From JAWAFC01 sp038890815 (GTDB lineage Archaea; Micrarchaeota; Micrarchaeia; Burarchaeales; JACRGF01): a stretch of DNA of 64,000 nucleotides. The DNA lies in the NCBI GenBank assembly GCA_038890815.1, contig JAWAFC010000004.1, forward strand, positions 62,001-126,000, written 5' to 3'. A program made the translations under genes and the position numbers. The notes beneath the pieces are model-generated. The model was not told the DNA's origin and did no database searches. It saw nothing but the letters and a program-made list of their open reading frames with translations. Shown here piece by piece: positions 34,182 through 42,457 of the stretch; within the stretch, counting starts at the first letter, position 1, and each line of letters begins with the position of its first letter.

Positions 34182-34259
34182 CCGCAGCTCGTCTAAAGGC
34201 GCGTTGGCATTCGGTAGGTTTAAATACAAGCTTCCACCAATATATAGTGCTCGTTCTGT

Positions 34260-35507
34260 ATGTTCTTCAAGGATGCGAGCCCCAAGCGTACAGACCAGCC
34301 GAGCCATGCCCCTAGCCAGGGCAAGCTCAGAGGAGGCCTCAAGAGGGCGCTCGGCTACGCCGCGGGCTTGCTGCCTGGCGTGGGGATGGTGTTTTATAGG
34401 CAGAAACTGAAAACCGAGGCAGAAGTCGAATATCTCGAGCGTATGCGCGAGATGGATACAAGGGCAGTCAACCGGATTGCCAACAGCAAGAGCCTTGACG
34501 AGCTTTACAGGCTCACCTGCCTGGACATCGCGCGCGACCTGGGCTTTGACAACGTCAGAATACTCCGCGTAGAGTCGAACGGGGAATTAAAACTTGTGGG
34601 CAAAACGTGGATAAGCGGAGAGAGCGAGCGCGATGCCTCCGAGCTCACCCACACCATAGCGCATGGCGATGGGCACATCACAAGCATATGCTATTTCGAA
34701 AAGAAAATCATCCACATGAAAATCAACGAGGGCGACGTTGTCGTCTACGGCATCACCACGGAGAACAGCGAGCTCAAACGCATACTGTTGGAGCTTCCCG
34801 ACGAAGTGCGGGCGAAGATACTGGCGAACGCCCGCGAGCAGCGGATTGGCGAGAAAATCGCCGTGCCACTGCGCGATAGGGGCATTGTCATAGGCGTGAT
34901 CGCCGCCGACAACCGCACCAGCCAACTCCGCGTGGATGACAAAGTAATTTCATCCTTGCATTACAGGGCGCTCATCGCCTTTCCAGTAATCAAATCTTTC
35001 GAGGAATCGCGCATAGACGCGCTTACCGGCGTGCCGAACAAGAGGTACTACGATGAGATAAGCACCAAGCTATTCGCGCGAGCCAAGCGAAAAGGCGAGC
35101 CCCTCTCCCTCATCGTATTCGACCTGGACAAATTCAAGGGCATAAACGACGCGCATGGCCATGCAATCGGCGACATCGCGCTGAAGCATTTCGCCGCGCT
35201 GGTAACCGCGAAAATCAGGGAAAGCGACGAGTTTGTCAGATACGGTGGGGAGGAATTCGTGCTGATGCTGCCCGGAACAAATCTCCATGAGGCGGTGAAG
35301 GTAGCTGACGAATTGAGAAAAGGCATAGAGCAGACGCCCGCCGACCTCGGCTCCAACCTATTCTTGAAATTCACAGTCAGCGCGGGAGTTGCCGAGCTGT
35401 GCGCCGAGGACAGCTGTGTGGCCGACCTCTTCGCGCGCGCCGATGCCGCCCTCAAGCAGGCGAAGGAAAAGGGCAGGAATCGTGTGGAAGCTATAAAAGC
35501 AGGTTGA
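34260..35507 (+). CDS. GAF-GGDEF protein, putative diguanylate cyclase
   Basis: The 415-residue protein has an N-terminal hydrophobic/basic segment (28-48), a GAF-like sensor region (about 75-245) and a C-terminal GGDEF domain (about 250-412). The active loop is GGEEF (329-333), metal residues lie in VFDLDKFKGIND (Asp288, Asp290), and an RxxD product-inhibition site (Arg320-Asp323) lies five residues before the loop, so a working c-di-GMP synthase is plausible. GGDEF domains are rare in archaea. A TTTAAATA box lies at about 34220-34227. No EAL or PilZ domain is visible in the window. The 3' end overlaps the convergent LeuA-family gene by 17 bp. Confidence 0.88.
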   Translation: MFFKDASPKRTDQPSHAPSQGKLRGGLKRALGYAAGLLPGVGMVFYRQKLKTEAEVEYLERMREMDTRAVNRIANSKSLDELYRLTCLDIARDLGFDNVRILRVESNGELKLVGKTWISGESERDASELTHTIAHGDGHITSICYFEKKIIHMKINEGDVVVYGITTENSELKRILLELPDEVRAKILANAREQRIGEKIAVPLRDRGIVIGVIAADNRTSQLRVDDKVISSLHYRALIAFPVIKSFEESRIDALTGVPNKRYYDEISTKLFARAKRKGEPLSLIVFDLDKFKGINDAHGHAIGDIALKHFAALVTAKIRESDEFVRYGGEEFVLMLPGTNLHEAVKVADELRKGIEQTPADLGSNLFLKFTVSAGVAELCAEDSCVADLFARADAALKQAKEKGRNRVEAIKAG

Positions 35508-36954
35508 GCCCTTTAATCAGCGCCTCGACGCTTGCCAGCACGATGTCGGTCGCCGCCGCCGAGGCCGAAACTTCCCTGTCGCCTTTCCTCAATCTGATTT
35601 TCACATCGACGAGCGCGTCCGTGCCCCCTGTGATGGCATCCACGTGATAGGACTCGAGCTTCACACCAGTACCACCCAGCGCGTTTTCTATCGCGTTGAT
35701 GGCCGCATCTACGGGTCCGTTTCCGGTTCCCGCCGCGCTCTTGAACTCTCCATTGAGCCTGAGTTTGACGCTGGCGGTGGGTGTGATTTTGTTTCCCGTG
35801 GTGGCGGTGAGCTCCTCCAGCTTTACCCTCCCCTCCCTCGCCGTGCCCAGCACATCAAAAACTATCGCCTGGAAATCGGCATCGGTTACCTCTTTCCCCT
35901 TGTCGCCGAGCTCCTTGACGCGCCTGAAAATCTCCTCAAATTGTTCCTCGCTCGTGCTCACGCCGAGCTCTTTCAGTTTGTGTCGCACGCTATGCCTGCC
36001 CGAATGCTTGCCCAGCCAGATCCTCCTTCGCTGGCCAATGAGCTCCGGCGTGATGGGCTCGTAGGTTTCGGCGCTCTTTATAACCCCATCCACATGAATG
36101 CCCGACTCGTGGGTGAAGGCATTCTTTCCCACGAGCGGCTTGTTTGGCGCCAGCCGCAAGCCTGTTATCCCCTCGACAAATGCGGATACTTCAGATAGCT
36201 TGCTGAGCTTCACCGAGTCAATGCCGTAAAAGAACTTCAGTCCAACCGCGATCTCCTCAAGGGCAGCATTTCCAGCCCTCTCGCCCAGCCCGTTCATGCA
36301 GGCGTGCAACTCGGCCGCACCCGCGCTCACGGCCGCCAGCGAGTTGGCCACCGCCAGCCCCAGATCATTGTGGCCGTGAAAGGCGAGAGGGGCCTGCAGG
36401 CCGGCAAGCGCGCCGAACACCTCCCGCGTCCTCTCGGGGTTCAGCACTCCAACGGTATCGCATACGCACACCCTGTCCGCCCCCCTCGCAATTCCTTCGC
36501 CGAAAACTCTCCGCAGATAGTCTATTTCTGTCCTGCTGCCATCCTCTGCCAGAATCTCTACGACTAGCCCGTGCCGCTTGGCATATTCCACTGCAGCGTT
36601 CGACATTTCCAGCACCTTCTCTCTCGTGCTGCGCAGCTTCTTGGTGATGTGCAGGTCACTTGTGGGGATAACGATCGACACAGCATCCACATCACACTCC
36701 AGCGCGGCATCGATGTCGCCGGTCAACCCTCTGCAGAAAGAGGCGATCTGGGCGTTCAGCCCCTCAGTGGCGATGAGCTTTATGGCATATCTCTCCCCAG
36801 CGCTCGCAACCGCGGAGCCAGCCTCTATGACATCCACACCCAGCTCATCGAGCTTTCTCGCTATCAGCAGCTTCTTTTCCGGAGTGAGCGAGAGACCGGG
36901 CGTCTGCTCGCCATCTCTGAGTGTTGTGTCAAGTATGCGCACGCGCCTTGCCAT
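35491..36954 (-). CDS. 2-isopropylmalate/citramalate synthase family
   Basis: The 487-residue protein condenses acetyl-CoA with a 2-oxo acid. The TIM-barrel domain (1-270) has ILDTTLRDGEQTPG and AFHGHNDLG with metal ligands His193 and His195; a linker follows, then the LeuA dimer (allosteric) domain at about 360-487 with GNGPVDAAINAI. Members make isopropylmalate (leucine) or citramalate (isoleucine); residues alone do not settle which. The ATG directly abuts the threonine synthase stop, preceded by a strong AAGGAGGAG ribosome-binding site, so the two are made from one mRNA. Confidence 0.9.
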   Translation of the reverse strand: MARRVRILDTTLRDGEQTPGLSLTPEKKLLIARKLDELGVDVIEAGSAVASAGERYAIKLIATEGLNAQIASFCRGLTGDIDAALECDVDAVSIVIPTSDLHITKKLRSTREKVLEMSNAAVEYAKRHGLVVEILAEDGSRTEIDYLRRVFGEGIARGADRVCVCDTVGVLNPERTREVFGALAGLQAPLAFHGHNDLGLAVANSLAAVSAGAAELHACMNGLGERAGNAALEEIAVGLKFFYGIDSVKLSKLSEVSAFVEGITGLRLAPNKPLVGKNAFTHESGIHVDGVIKSAETYEPITPELIGQRRRIWLGKHSGRHSVRHKLKELGVSTSEEQFEEIFRRVKELGDKGKEVTDADFQAIVFDVLGTAREGRVKLEELTATTGNKITPTASVKLRLNGEFKSAAGTGNGPVDAAINAIENALGGTGVKLESYHVDAITGGTDALVDVKIRLRKGDREVSASAAATDIVLASVEALIKGLNLLL

Positions 36955-38778
36955 CTACTCCTCCTTGTTTTTCCAGTACAGCGTGTTATAGGCTGCCTCG
37001 AATGCCCGGATGCTCGCCAGCACGATGTCAGGGCTCGCCCCAAGCCCGACCGCTTTGTTCCCCTTTCTGTCTTTAAGGCTCATGCTGACCTCAACAGTGG
37101 CTTCGGTCCCCCCTGTGGATATCGTCACGCCATAATCTGTGAGCGCGAACTCAACGCCCTTGCCGGCCAGCGCCTTTTTTATCGCGTTTATGGTGGCATC
37201 TACAGGCCCGTCTCCTTCCCCCTCCTCCGAGTACCTTTTTCCCTCAAAGGATAGGGTTGCCACGCACCTCGGCTTCGCTCGGGCGCTTGCAGTTACAAGA
37301 TAATCCTCCACCACCAGCACGCGCCTCTTTGGTGGGATTTTTGTAAAAACTCCCTCCAGGATGCTTTTGAGATCGGCCCTCGTGACCGGCTTGCCTTTGC
37401 CGATGAATTCCCCAATAGCCTCGCGGACCTCGGAAATCCGCTCGCGCTCTATGCTGATGTTAAAATTGGCCCTCACAGCCTCCAGAACCTTCCTTTCGCT
37501 CGGTACATCTCTGAAAACAACTTTGTTCTTTTCCTCTCGTCTGAGGGGCGCTTTCAAATTATATAAACGATTGTTTATGTATTTCTCTATCTCTTTAATA
37601 TTCGGTTCCACGCTCGGGGGCAAAGTAAAACCCTTTAAGGCGGTAAGAGGGTCTTTCAGCCCGTTTCCCGTCAGCACACACACACCGAGCTTGCCGGCCA
37701 GCTTATCCTTCAATTTCAACACAGCAGCTACCCCACAAGCCGCCGAAGGCTCTACAAAAATGCTCTCTGTACGCGCGAGAAGCTGTTGCGCCTCAATTAT
37801 GTCATCATCGCTCACATCCACTGCCATTCCCTTGCTCTCGCGCAGCGCGGCGAGCGCTTTGGGCGCATCGTATGGATTCCCTGCCATGATCGCCGTAGCA
37901 ATGGTGTCGGGATGCTCTTCCGGCTCAACCTTCCCCTTTTTTCTGAATGCCCTGACTATCGGGTTGCAGCCTTTTGCCTGCACGCCGATAAGCTGGGGAA
38001 GTTTGTCGGTAAGGCCGAATTCTTTGAATTCTTTGAATCCTTTCCAAATAGCTGCTATGTTCGTTCCCACACCTATCGGCACCACAACATAATCCGGCGA
38101 CTTCCATCCAAGCTGCTCTATGATCTCGTAGGCCTGGCTCTTCTGCCCCTCCACTCTGAAAGCGTAATCGCCCATCAGCCAAAAGCCAAATTTTTTCGCC
38201 ATCCTCGCCGCGAGCTCGAATGCATCCGCATACGTCCCCTTTATTTGGAGGAGCCTAGCTCCATAGCTGAGTACCTGAGCGAGTTTTCCCATGGCCGTGC
38301 CATCTGGCACGAGCACATGGCAGGGTAGGCCGACTTTAGCGGCATAGGCGGCCACACTGGCCGCCATGTTTCCCGTGCTCGCGCATGCCACGGCTTTTGC
38401 ACCATGCTCCACAGCCTTAGTTATCTCGACCGCTGTTCCCCTATCTTTAAAAGCTCCCGTTGGGTTGGCCCCCTCATTTTTCACAAGGAGAGGGATGCCC
38501 GTCTCCCGTGCGAAATTCCTGCACTCATAGAGAGGCGTGCCCCCCTCATCCAGCGTGACCAGCTCGCCTTCAATCGGATAAAACGCTCTGTATTTGGCAT
38601 TTTTCAATGGCGCGCTCTTTAGCATTCCCCTATCAAGCCTTCGCTCAACCAGCCTGTAATCATATTTGACATCGAGAGGCCCGCCGCACTTGAGGCAGCG
38701 CGTATAGGTCTGTTCCTCGCTAAAAGAAGAGCCGCACAGCACACACTTAAGCTCGTAGAGTGGGAATAATGAAAACAC
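36955..38778 (-). CDS. thrC: Threonine synthase fused to a LeuA-type regulatory domain
   Basis: The 607-residue protein starts with a zinc ribbon (Cys12, Cys15, Cys28, Cys31) and a PLP-dependent threonine synthase domain to about residue 390, with PLP lysine 111 in GAFKDRG, the ASTGNMAAS loop and VPIGVGTN. Residues about 450-597 match the linker and dimer domain of the adjacent LeuA-family protein: KGKPVTRAD against KGKEVTDAD, GDGPVDATINAI against GNGPVDAAINAI, and DIVLASIRA against DIVLASVEA. That domain senses leucine or isoleucine in LeuA/CimA. The fusion suggests feedback control of threonine synthesis by a branched-chain amino acid. GTG 38778 lies about 27 nt from a TTATTTAA box. Confidence 0.9.
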   Translation of the reverse strand: MFSLFPLYELKCVLCGSSFSEEQTYTRCLKCGGPLDVKYDYRLVERRLDRGMLKSAPLKNAKYRAFYPIEGELVTLDEGGTPLYECRNFARETGIPLLVKNEGANPTGAFKDRGTAVEITKAVEHGAKAVACASTGNMAASVAAYAAKVGLPCHVLVPDGTAMGKLAQVLSYGARLLQIKGTYADAFELAARMAKKFGFWLMGDYAFRVEGQKSQAYEIIEQLGWKSPDYVVVPIGVGTNIAAIWKGFKEFKEFGLTDKLPQLIGVQAKGCNPIVRAFRKKGKVEPEEHPDTIATAIMAGNPYDAPKALAALRESKGMAVDVSDDDIIEAQQLLARTESIFVEPSAACGVAAVLKLKDKLAGKLGVCVLTGNGLKDPLTALKGFTLPPSVEPNIKEIEKYINNRLYNLKAPLRREEKNKVVFRDVPSERKVLEAVRANFNISIERERISEVREAIGEFIGKGKPVTRADLKSILEGVFTKIPPKRRVLVVEDYLVTASARAKPRCVATLSFEGKRYSEEGEGDGPVDATINAIKKALAGKGVEFALTDYGVTISTGGTEATVEVSMSLKDRKGNKAVGLGASPDIVLASIRAFEAAYNTLYWKNKEE

Positions 38779-38808
38779 CCTTTTGTACTATTTCGGCGGG
38801 GAGGTTAT

Positions 38809-39579
38809 TTAAGGCTTTGCTGGTGTGGCTTGGGCTACCTTCTCCTGCCCCCAAGCCTTCACCTCTTTTAGCAATGCATCAAGCGCTACCTTATCTTCCG
38901 CATATTGGATAAACATCTCCGTTACCATTCTGGCTTTCTCGTCCTGCAATGCCCCGAACACCTCCCTTGCTTCCTCGCCCGTAGCTTGCGCGATGTTTTC
39001 AAAAGCTTCCACCACTTTATCCGAAGCTTTATCAAAAAGTTCTGCAATCGGTGGATTTGCCAGCGCCTTGAATGCCGAGCTAGGATATTTTGCGGTATTT
39101 GCTATTCTCGCAAATGCTTGCGTATGTTTAATAAACAACTCTGTTACTCTCTCCGCATCTGTCAGCGCATTAAGCATCATCCATCCATCTTCTTTTATGC
39201 GACCTTCATTTTTTGCTTTTAGCATTTCTTTAAGAGCATTTGTCGCTACCTCCGTCTCTTTAACAAAAAACTCTGCAATCGCGCTATCCTCCAGCAAGCG
39301 GCACACCGCCCACATCAACTTTGGTGTAACTTTCGCGAGCTCATCGAACGCCTTACAAATAGCATCGATCTTTTCTGGCCTTGTCTCGCCAATCTTTACG
39401 GCTGTTTTGGCGAGCTCATTCGCAGTATAGCGATACACGCCCCCCGCACGTAGCTGCTTCTCGATCTGCTGTTGGAGGTTTTCCGTGTGGCTTTTCATAA
39501 AAGTGGACTGCACCTCTCTACTGCCTGTGCGCTGTTCCCGAACGTCCGCAATACCAAATTTTGGTTTGGAAAAGCTCAT
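38809..39579 (-). CDS. Helical protein, unknown function
   Basis: A 256-residue, predominantly alpha-helical protein rich in Ala, Glu, Lys and Phe. Helices recur with similar wording (IAEFFVKETEVA, VTELFIKHTQAFA, IAELFDKASDKV, VTEMFIQYAEDKV), suggesting four or more ARM/HEAT-like repeats of about 35-45 residues. No signal peptide. Base composition is more AT-rich than its neighbours, hinting at a different history. The ATG lies about 26 nt from TTTTATTA (minus strand), so leaderless. No homologue recognised. Confidence 0.65.
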   Translation of the reverse strand: MSFSKPKFGIADVREQRTGSREVQSTFMKSHTENLQQQIEKQLRAGGVYRYTANELAKTAVKIGETRPEKIDAICKAFDELAKVTPKLMWAVCRLLEDSAIAEFFVKETEVATNALKEMLKAKNEGRIKEDGWMMLNALTDAERVTELFIKHTQAFARIANTAKYPSSAFKALANPPIAELFDKASDKVVEAFENIAQATGEEAREVFGALQDEKARMVTEMFIQYAEDKVALDALLKEVKAWGQEKVAQATPAKP

Positions 39580-39684
39580 GATAGCATTTAGCCGAAGGGA
39601 GTAATAAAATCTTTTTGACATGTGGTATAATCGACAGCGCCACCCCACCTATTTTAAACTATCTGGCATGTTGGTACTTAAGAA

Positions 39685-40320
39685 ATGGGCTGGTATACCG
39701 AGTTGCATGAAAGGGTGAAGGCCGAGCTTGCTGCCGAGTTGCGGGCAGCGGGGCATATTGTTCGGAGCGAATTTCGTACCGATGGCTGCATTTTTGATGT
39801 GTGGGATGCCACCACAAAAACGGCCTATGAGGTGCTGACAGCCAAAATTGTCCGCAGCTCGCACGAGAGGGATGAGGCTATTATCGCCAAGCTATTCCGC
39901 TATGTGCTGCACTGCCGGGCGCTGGTTTTTGTTGTCGCCTCATACGGCGAGGAAGACATTGAGCTTTTCCATCACCTTGGCATGGGCCACTGGCACAGGA
40001 AATACAGCTGGAGCGGACAGCTCGAGAGCAAAAGCTGGCATGCCGGCGCCACCCCCCTGAATATTGCCAAGCGCATTTACCGCGCGCTGACAGCGCTCGC
40101 CCCATTGACTGAGTGGACTGCAGGCAAAAGACGCCGCCGACACAAATACCCCCTGCCACCCGCCCTTGCCCGCGCCACCAAGAAATATGGCCTGCCCCCC
40201 CATTTTATGCAGGGCCTGTGGCGAGATTGGCATCTTCAATGGGTGCTCCAGCTTGAGAGGCTGTTGCCGAAATGGAAAAAGGTGCTGGAGCGCAGACATC
40301 TTAAAGCAGCTCGGGCCTGA
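39685..40320 (+). CDS. Unknown protein, possible PD-(D/E)XK nuclease-like core
   Basis: A 211-residue basic protein. The segment from about 28 to 80 (RTDGCIFDVWDATTKTAYEV then LTAKIVRSS, ending RALVFVVASY) has an Asp-bearing strand, a second strand with Glu and a nearby Lys, and a later hydrophobic strand, the order seen in restriction-endonuclease folds, but spacing is not canonical. The C-terminal third is Arg/Lys/Trp-rich. The ATG is about 29 nt from TTTTAAAC at 39653-39660. It overlaps the convergent sixA gene by 20 bp. The nuclease idea is weak. Confidence 0.55.
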   Translation: MGWYTELHERVKAELAAELRAAGHIVRSEFRTDGCIFDVWDATTKTAYEVLTAKIVRSSHERDEAIIAKLFRYVLHCRALVFVVASYGEEDIELFHHLGMGHWHRKYSWSGQLESKSWHAGATPLNIAKRIYRALTALAPLTEWTAGKRRRRHKYPLPPALARATKKYGLPPHFMQGLWRDWHLQWVLQLERLLPKWKKVLERRHLKAARA

Positions 40321-40750
40321 CAACCCACTTTATCCTCCACCCTTCCTCCTTTTCCAGGCACACCACGCCCGCCGTGCAGAAAGCCACAATCGGCTTTTCC
40401 GAATTCCCCGTCACCAGCAGTGAGACGAGGCGGCCGAGGTGGGGGAGATGGCCCACGAGAAGGAGCGGCTCGCGCGCGCTGGCTAAGAAATCGGCGATGG
40501 CTTTTGGCTCATCGTTGGGCCCCATGCCCACCAGCTCGCTGATCGGCGCGTGCAGTGCGGTCGCGAAAATCTCCGCAGTCTGCTTTGCGCGCAGCTTGCC
40601 CGAGTGATGGATGGCCGCGACCCGCACGCCCTGCCTTGCCAGAAAGCTCGCTGTTTTCTCAGCATCCGCTCTCCCCTTTTGCGTGAGCGGTCGCGCCGGG
40701 TCCTGCTCCTCCTTCACCGCTTCACCGTGCTGTACGAGGTAGAACTCCAC
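40301..40750 (-). CDS. sixA: SixA-type phosphohistidine phosphatase
   Basis: A 149-residue histidine-phosphatase-superfamily protein. It has YLVQHGEA (the SixA form of the RHG catalytic motif with the phospho-accepting His), RPLTQKG, SGKLRAKQTAEI and LLVGHLPHLGRL with the second catalytic His. In bacteria SixA removes phosphate from phosphohistidine on signalling or PTS proteins; the archaeal target is unknown. The GTG start is the only in-frame start that keeps the catalytic motif. Confidence 0.85.
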   Translation of the reverse strand: MEFYLVQHGEAVKEEQDPARPLTQKGRADAEKTASFLARQGVRVAAIHHSGKLRAKQTAEIFATALHAPISELVGMGPNDEPKAIADFLASAREPLLLVGHLPHLGRLVSLLVTGNSEKPIVAFCTAGVVCLEKEEGWRIKWVVRPELL

Positions 40751-40775
40751 AGCCCACTAATCACAGAAAATATTT

Positions 40776-41447
40776 ATGAAGTTCTCTGGCGAACGTGGGA
40801 GGGTGCGCAACTTTTATCCCGAGGGCATCCCTTGGCCCCTCACCAGGCTCTATGCACGCCTCACAAGCATACGAATATTCAAACATGTCCATGCGCATTT
40901 CCTGAGCCGGCTAGCGAAAATTGCAAAGAGAGGCGCGCGCGTGCTCGATGTTGGGATGGGTCCCGGGCAACTGCCGATAGCGCTCGCGAGGAAAAGGCCG
41001 GATTTGAAAATAGTAGGAATGGACATCTCGCCAGACATGGTGGCGATAGCAAGAGAAAACGCGCTGAAGAGCGGGGCGCGCGTGAACTTCCTGCAGGGAA
41101 GTGCCAGCGCCCTTCCTTTTCCCCCCTCTTCCTTTGATTTGGTTTTCAGCACGCTCTCGCTCCACCACTGGCGCGAGCCGGAAAAGGCTTTTTCGGAAAT
41201 AAGGCGGGTGCTGAGGAAAGGCGGGAAAGTCGTTGTCTGGGATGTGGCGGCCGACGCGCCTCAGTGCGCCTATGACAGGCTGCGCATCAGGTATGGCTGG
41301 CTTCGGACGCTCCTCTTCCTCCTCCACCGTTTCACAGAACCATATTATTCAAAAAAAGAGGCGGCGGAGCTGGCGCGAAAGGCTGGCTTCTCGAGCCTCT
41401 CGGCCAGATTCGATGGCATTTTTTTCAGGCTGGAAGCGACTAATTAG
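40776..41447 (+). CDS. Class I SAM-dependent methyltransferase
   Basis: A 223-residue enzyme with motif I VLDVGMGPGQLPIAL, strand-2 acid in IVGMDISPDMVAIAREN, motif II SASALPFPPSSFDLVFSTLSLHHW and post-motif RRVLRKGGKVVVWD: the UbiE/Methyltransf_11 type. It likely acts on a small molecule, perhaps a lipid or quinone; no partner gene indicates which. AAATATTTAT lies at 40768-40774, too close for the ATG at 40776, so a GTG at 40803 is an alternative start. The stop is immediately followed by the convergent unknown gene. Confidence 0.82.
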   Translation: MKFSGERGRVRNFYPEGIPWPLTRLYARLTSIRIFKHVHAHFLSRLAKIAKRGARVLDVGMGPGQLPIALARKRPDLKIVGMDISPDMVAIARENALKSGARVNFLQGSASALPFPPSSFDLVFSTLSLHHWREPEKAFSEIRRVLRKGGKVVVWDVAADAPQCAYDRLRIRYGWLRTLLFLLHRFTEPYYSKKEAAELARKAGFSSLSARFDGIFFRLEATN

Positions 41448-42401
41448 CTACTCCTTGTAGAACCTCTGTGACTTGCTGAGCCACAGGAACGAATCCCCGC
41501 CGTGCGCGTAGAATAGGCGCGAGAAGGCGTCCTTGATGTGCTGGTAGCCCGCTTTGAGAAGCTCGAACACGTATGCCTCGTTGCGCGCCGGCCACAGCGG
41601 ATGCTTGCCTCCCAGATAGCCCGCCCCCTCGTTTATCCACGTTGCCAAAGACCTGGCTTTTGCTGCTGTTGCTTTTGCAGCCTCGACTACCTTGACCCCC
41701 CACGCCGAGCGTGGGGCAAAGCCCCATGCCGAATCGATGACCACAGAGGGCGCCCTGCCCACACCCGCCGGTGCTGGAGCGGTTTGTAGTGGTGTTCGGG
41801 CCAGCGAGCCGGCCGTCGCGACCGCGCGTGGGACCGAGGGTCGTGTAGCGACAGCCCCCGCGCTCCTTGTCGGACGTATGCTCATCTCAACCAGCGGTGG
41901 ACGGAGTGCGAACGGCCTTCCCCCAAATTCCATGAATGCGATTTTCTGGAACGAATGATACTCCAGCCTCCTGTCGAACGGCTTTTTTTCGAGCTTTTCG
42001 GTCGCGCCCGCCACCCCCCCAAATGAGGGCGAAACCCCCCATGCGACAATTTTGGAGGCTATTTCCTCGCGCACGAACCTCTTCTTCAGCTTTTCTGGAT
42101 TATCATCGAACCATACACTATTGTTTATGCCAGCAGCCTCCCAAGGATTGTAAGCCTTCACGCTGGGCGAGCTCGCATCTTCGCGCACATACGGCTGCGG
42201 ATGCTCGAACTGGCATGCGCGCTTTGGCGAGAAAACAATTGTTGCGGCCCTTTCCTGCCCCCTCTCCGTCTCCTCGCTACCTTTCTCCTGTCTCCGCGAA
42301 GAAACCAATTTCTGACTTCGCCGATTCATTTCCAGCTTACGCTCGGGAAAAGCTCTTTGTCCAACTAGCTGATGGGCATGTTGCCTTGCCTGTGTTCTCA
42401 T
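41448..42401 (-). CDS. Unknown soluble protein
   Basis: A 317-residue protein without recognisable domains. The N-terminal 60 residues are polar and Arg/Gln/Glu-rich, residues 170-215 are Ala/Pro/Arg-rich and low complexity, and the last 75 (WINEGAGYLGGKHPLWPARN then EAYVFELLKAGYQHIKDAF) look folded and aromatic-rich. No signal peptide or membrane helix. An AT-rich TTTATTTCATA box lies about 30 nt before the ATG. Coding is supported by the conserved-looking C-terminus and lack of any other gene here. Confidence 0.5.
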   Translation of the reverse strand: MRTQARQHAHQLVGQRAFPERKLEMNRRSQKLVSSRRQEKGSEETERGQERAATIVFSPKRACQFEHPQPYVREDASSPSVKAYNPWEAAGINNSVWFDDNPEKLKKRFVREEIASKIVAWGVSPSFGGVAGATEKLEKKPFDRRLEYHSFQKIAFMEFGGRPFALRPPLVEMSIRPTRSAGAVATRPSVPRAVATAGSLARTPLQTAPAPAGVGRAPSVVIDSAWGFAPRSAWGVKVVEAAKATAAKARSLATWINEGAGYLGGKHPLWPARNEAYVFELLKAGYQHIKDAFSRLFYAHGGDSFLWLSKSQRFYKE

Positions 42402-42457
42402 GGTATGCTATATTTCTGCAGTTTATGAAATAAATCTTTTTGTTCGTCAATAAGCGA

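Noticed and set aside
41936..42433. 165-codon plus-strand frame
   Set aside because: Pro/Arg/Ser-rich shadow opposite the 41448-42401 gene, with no domain or promoter support.
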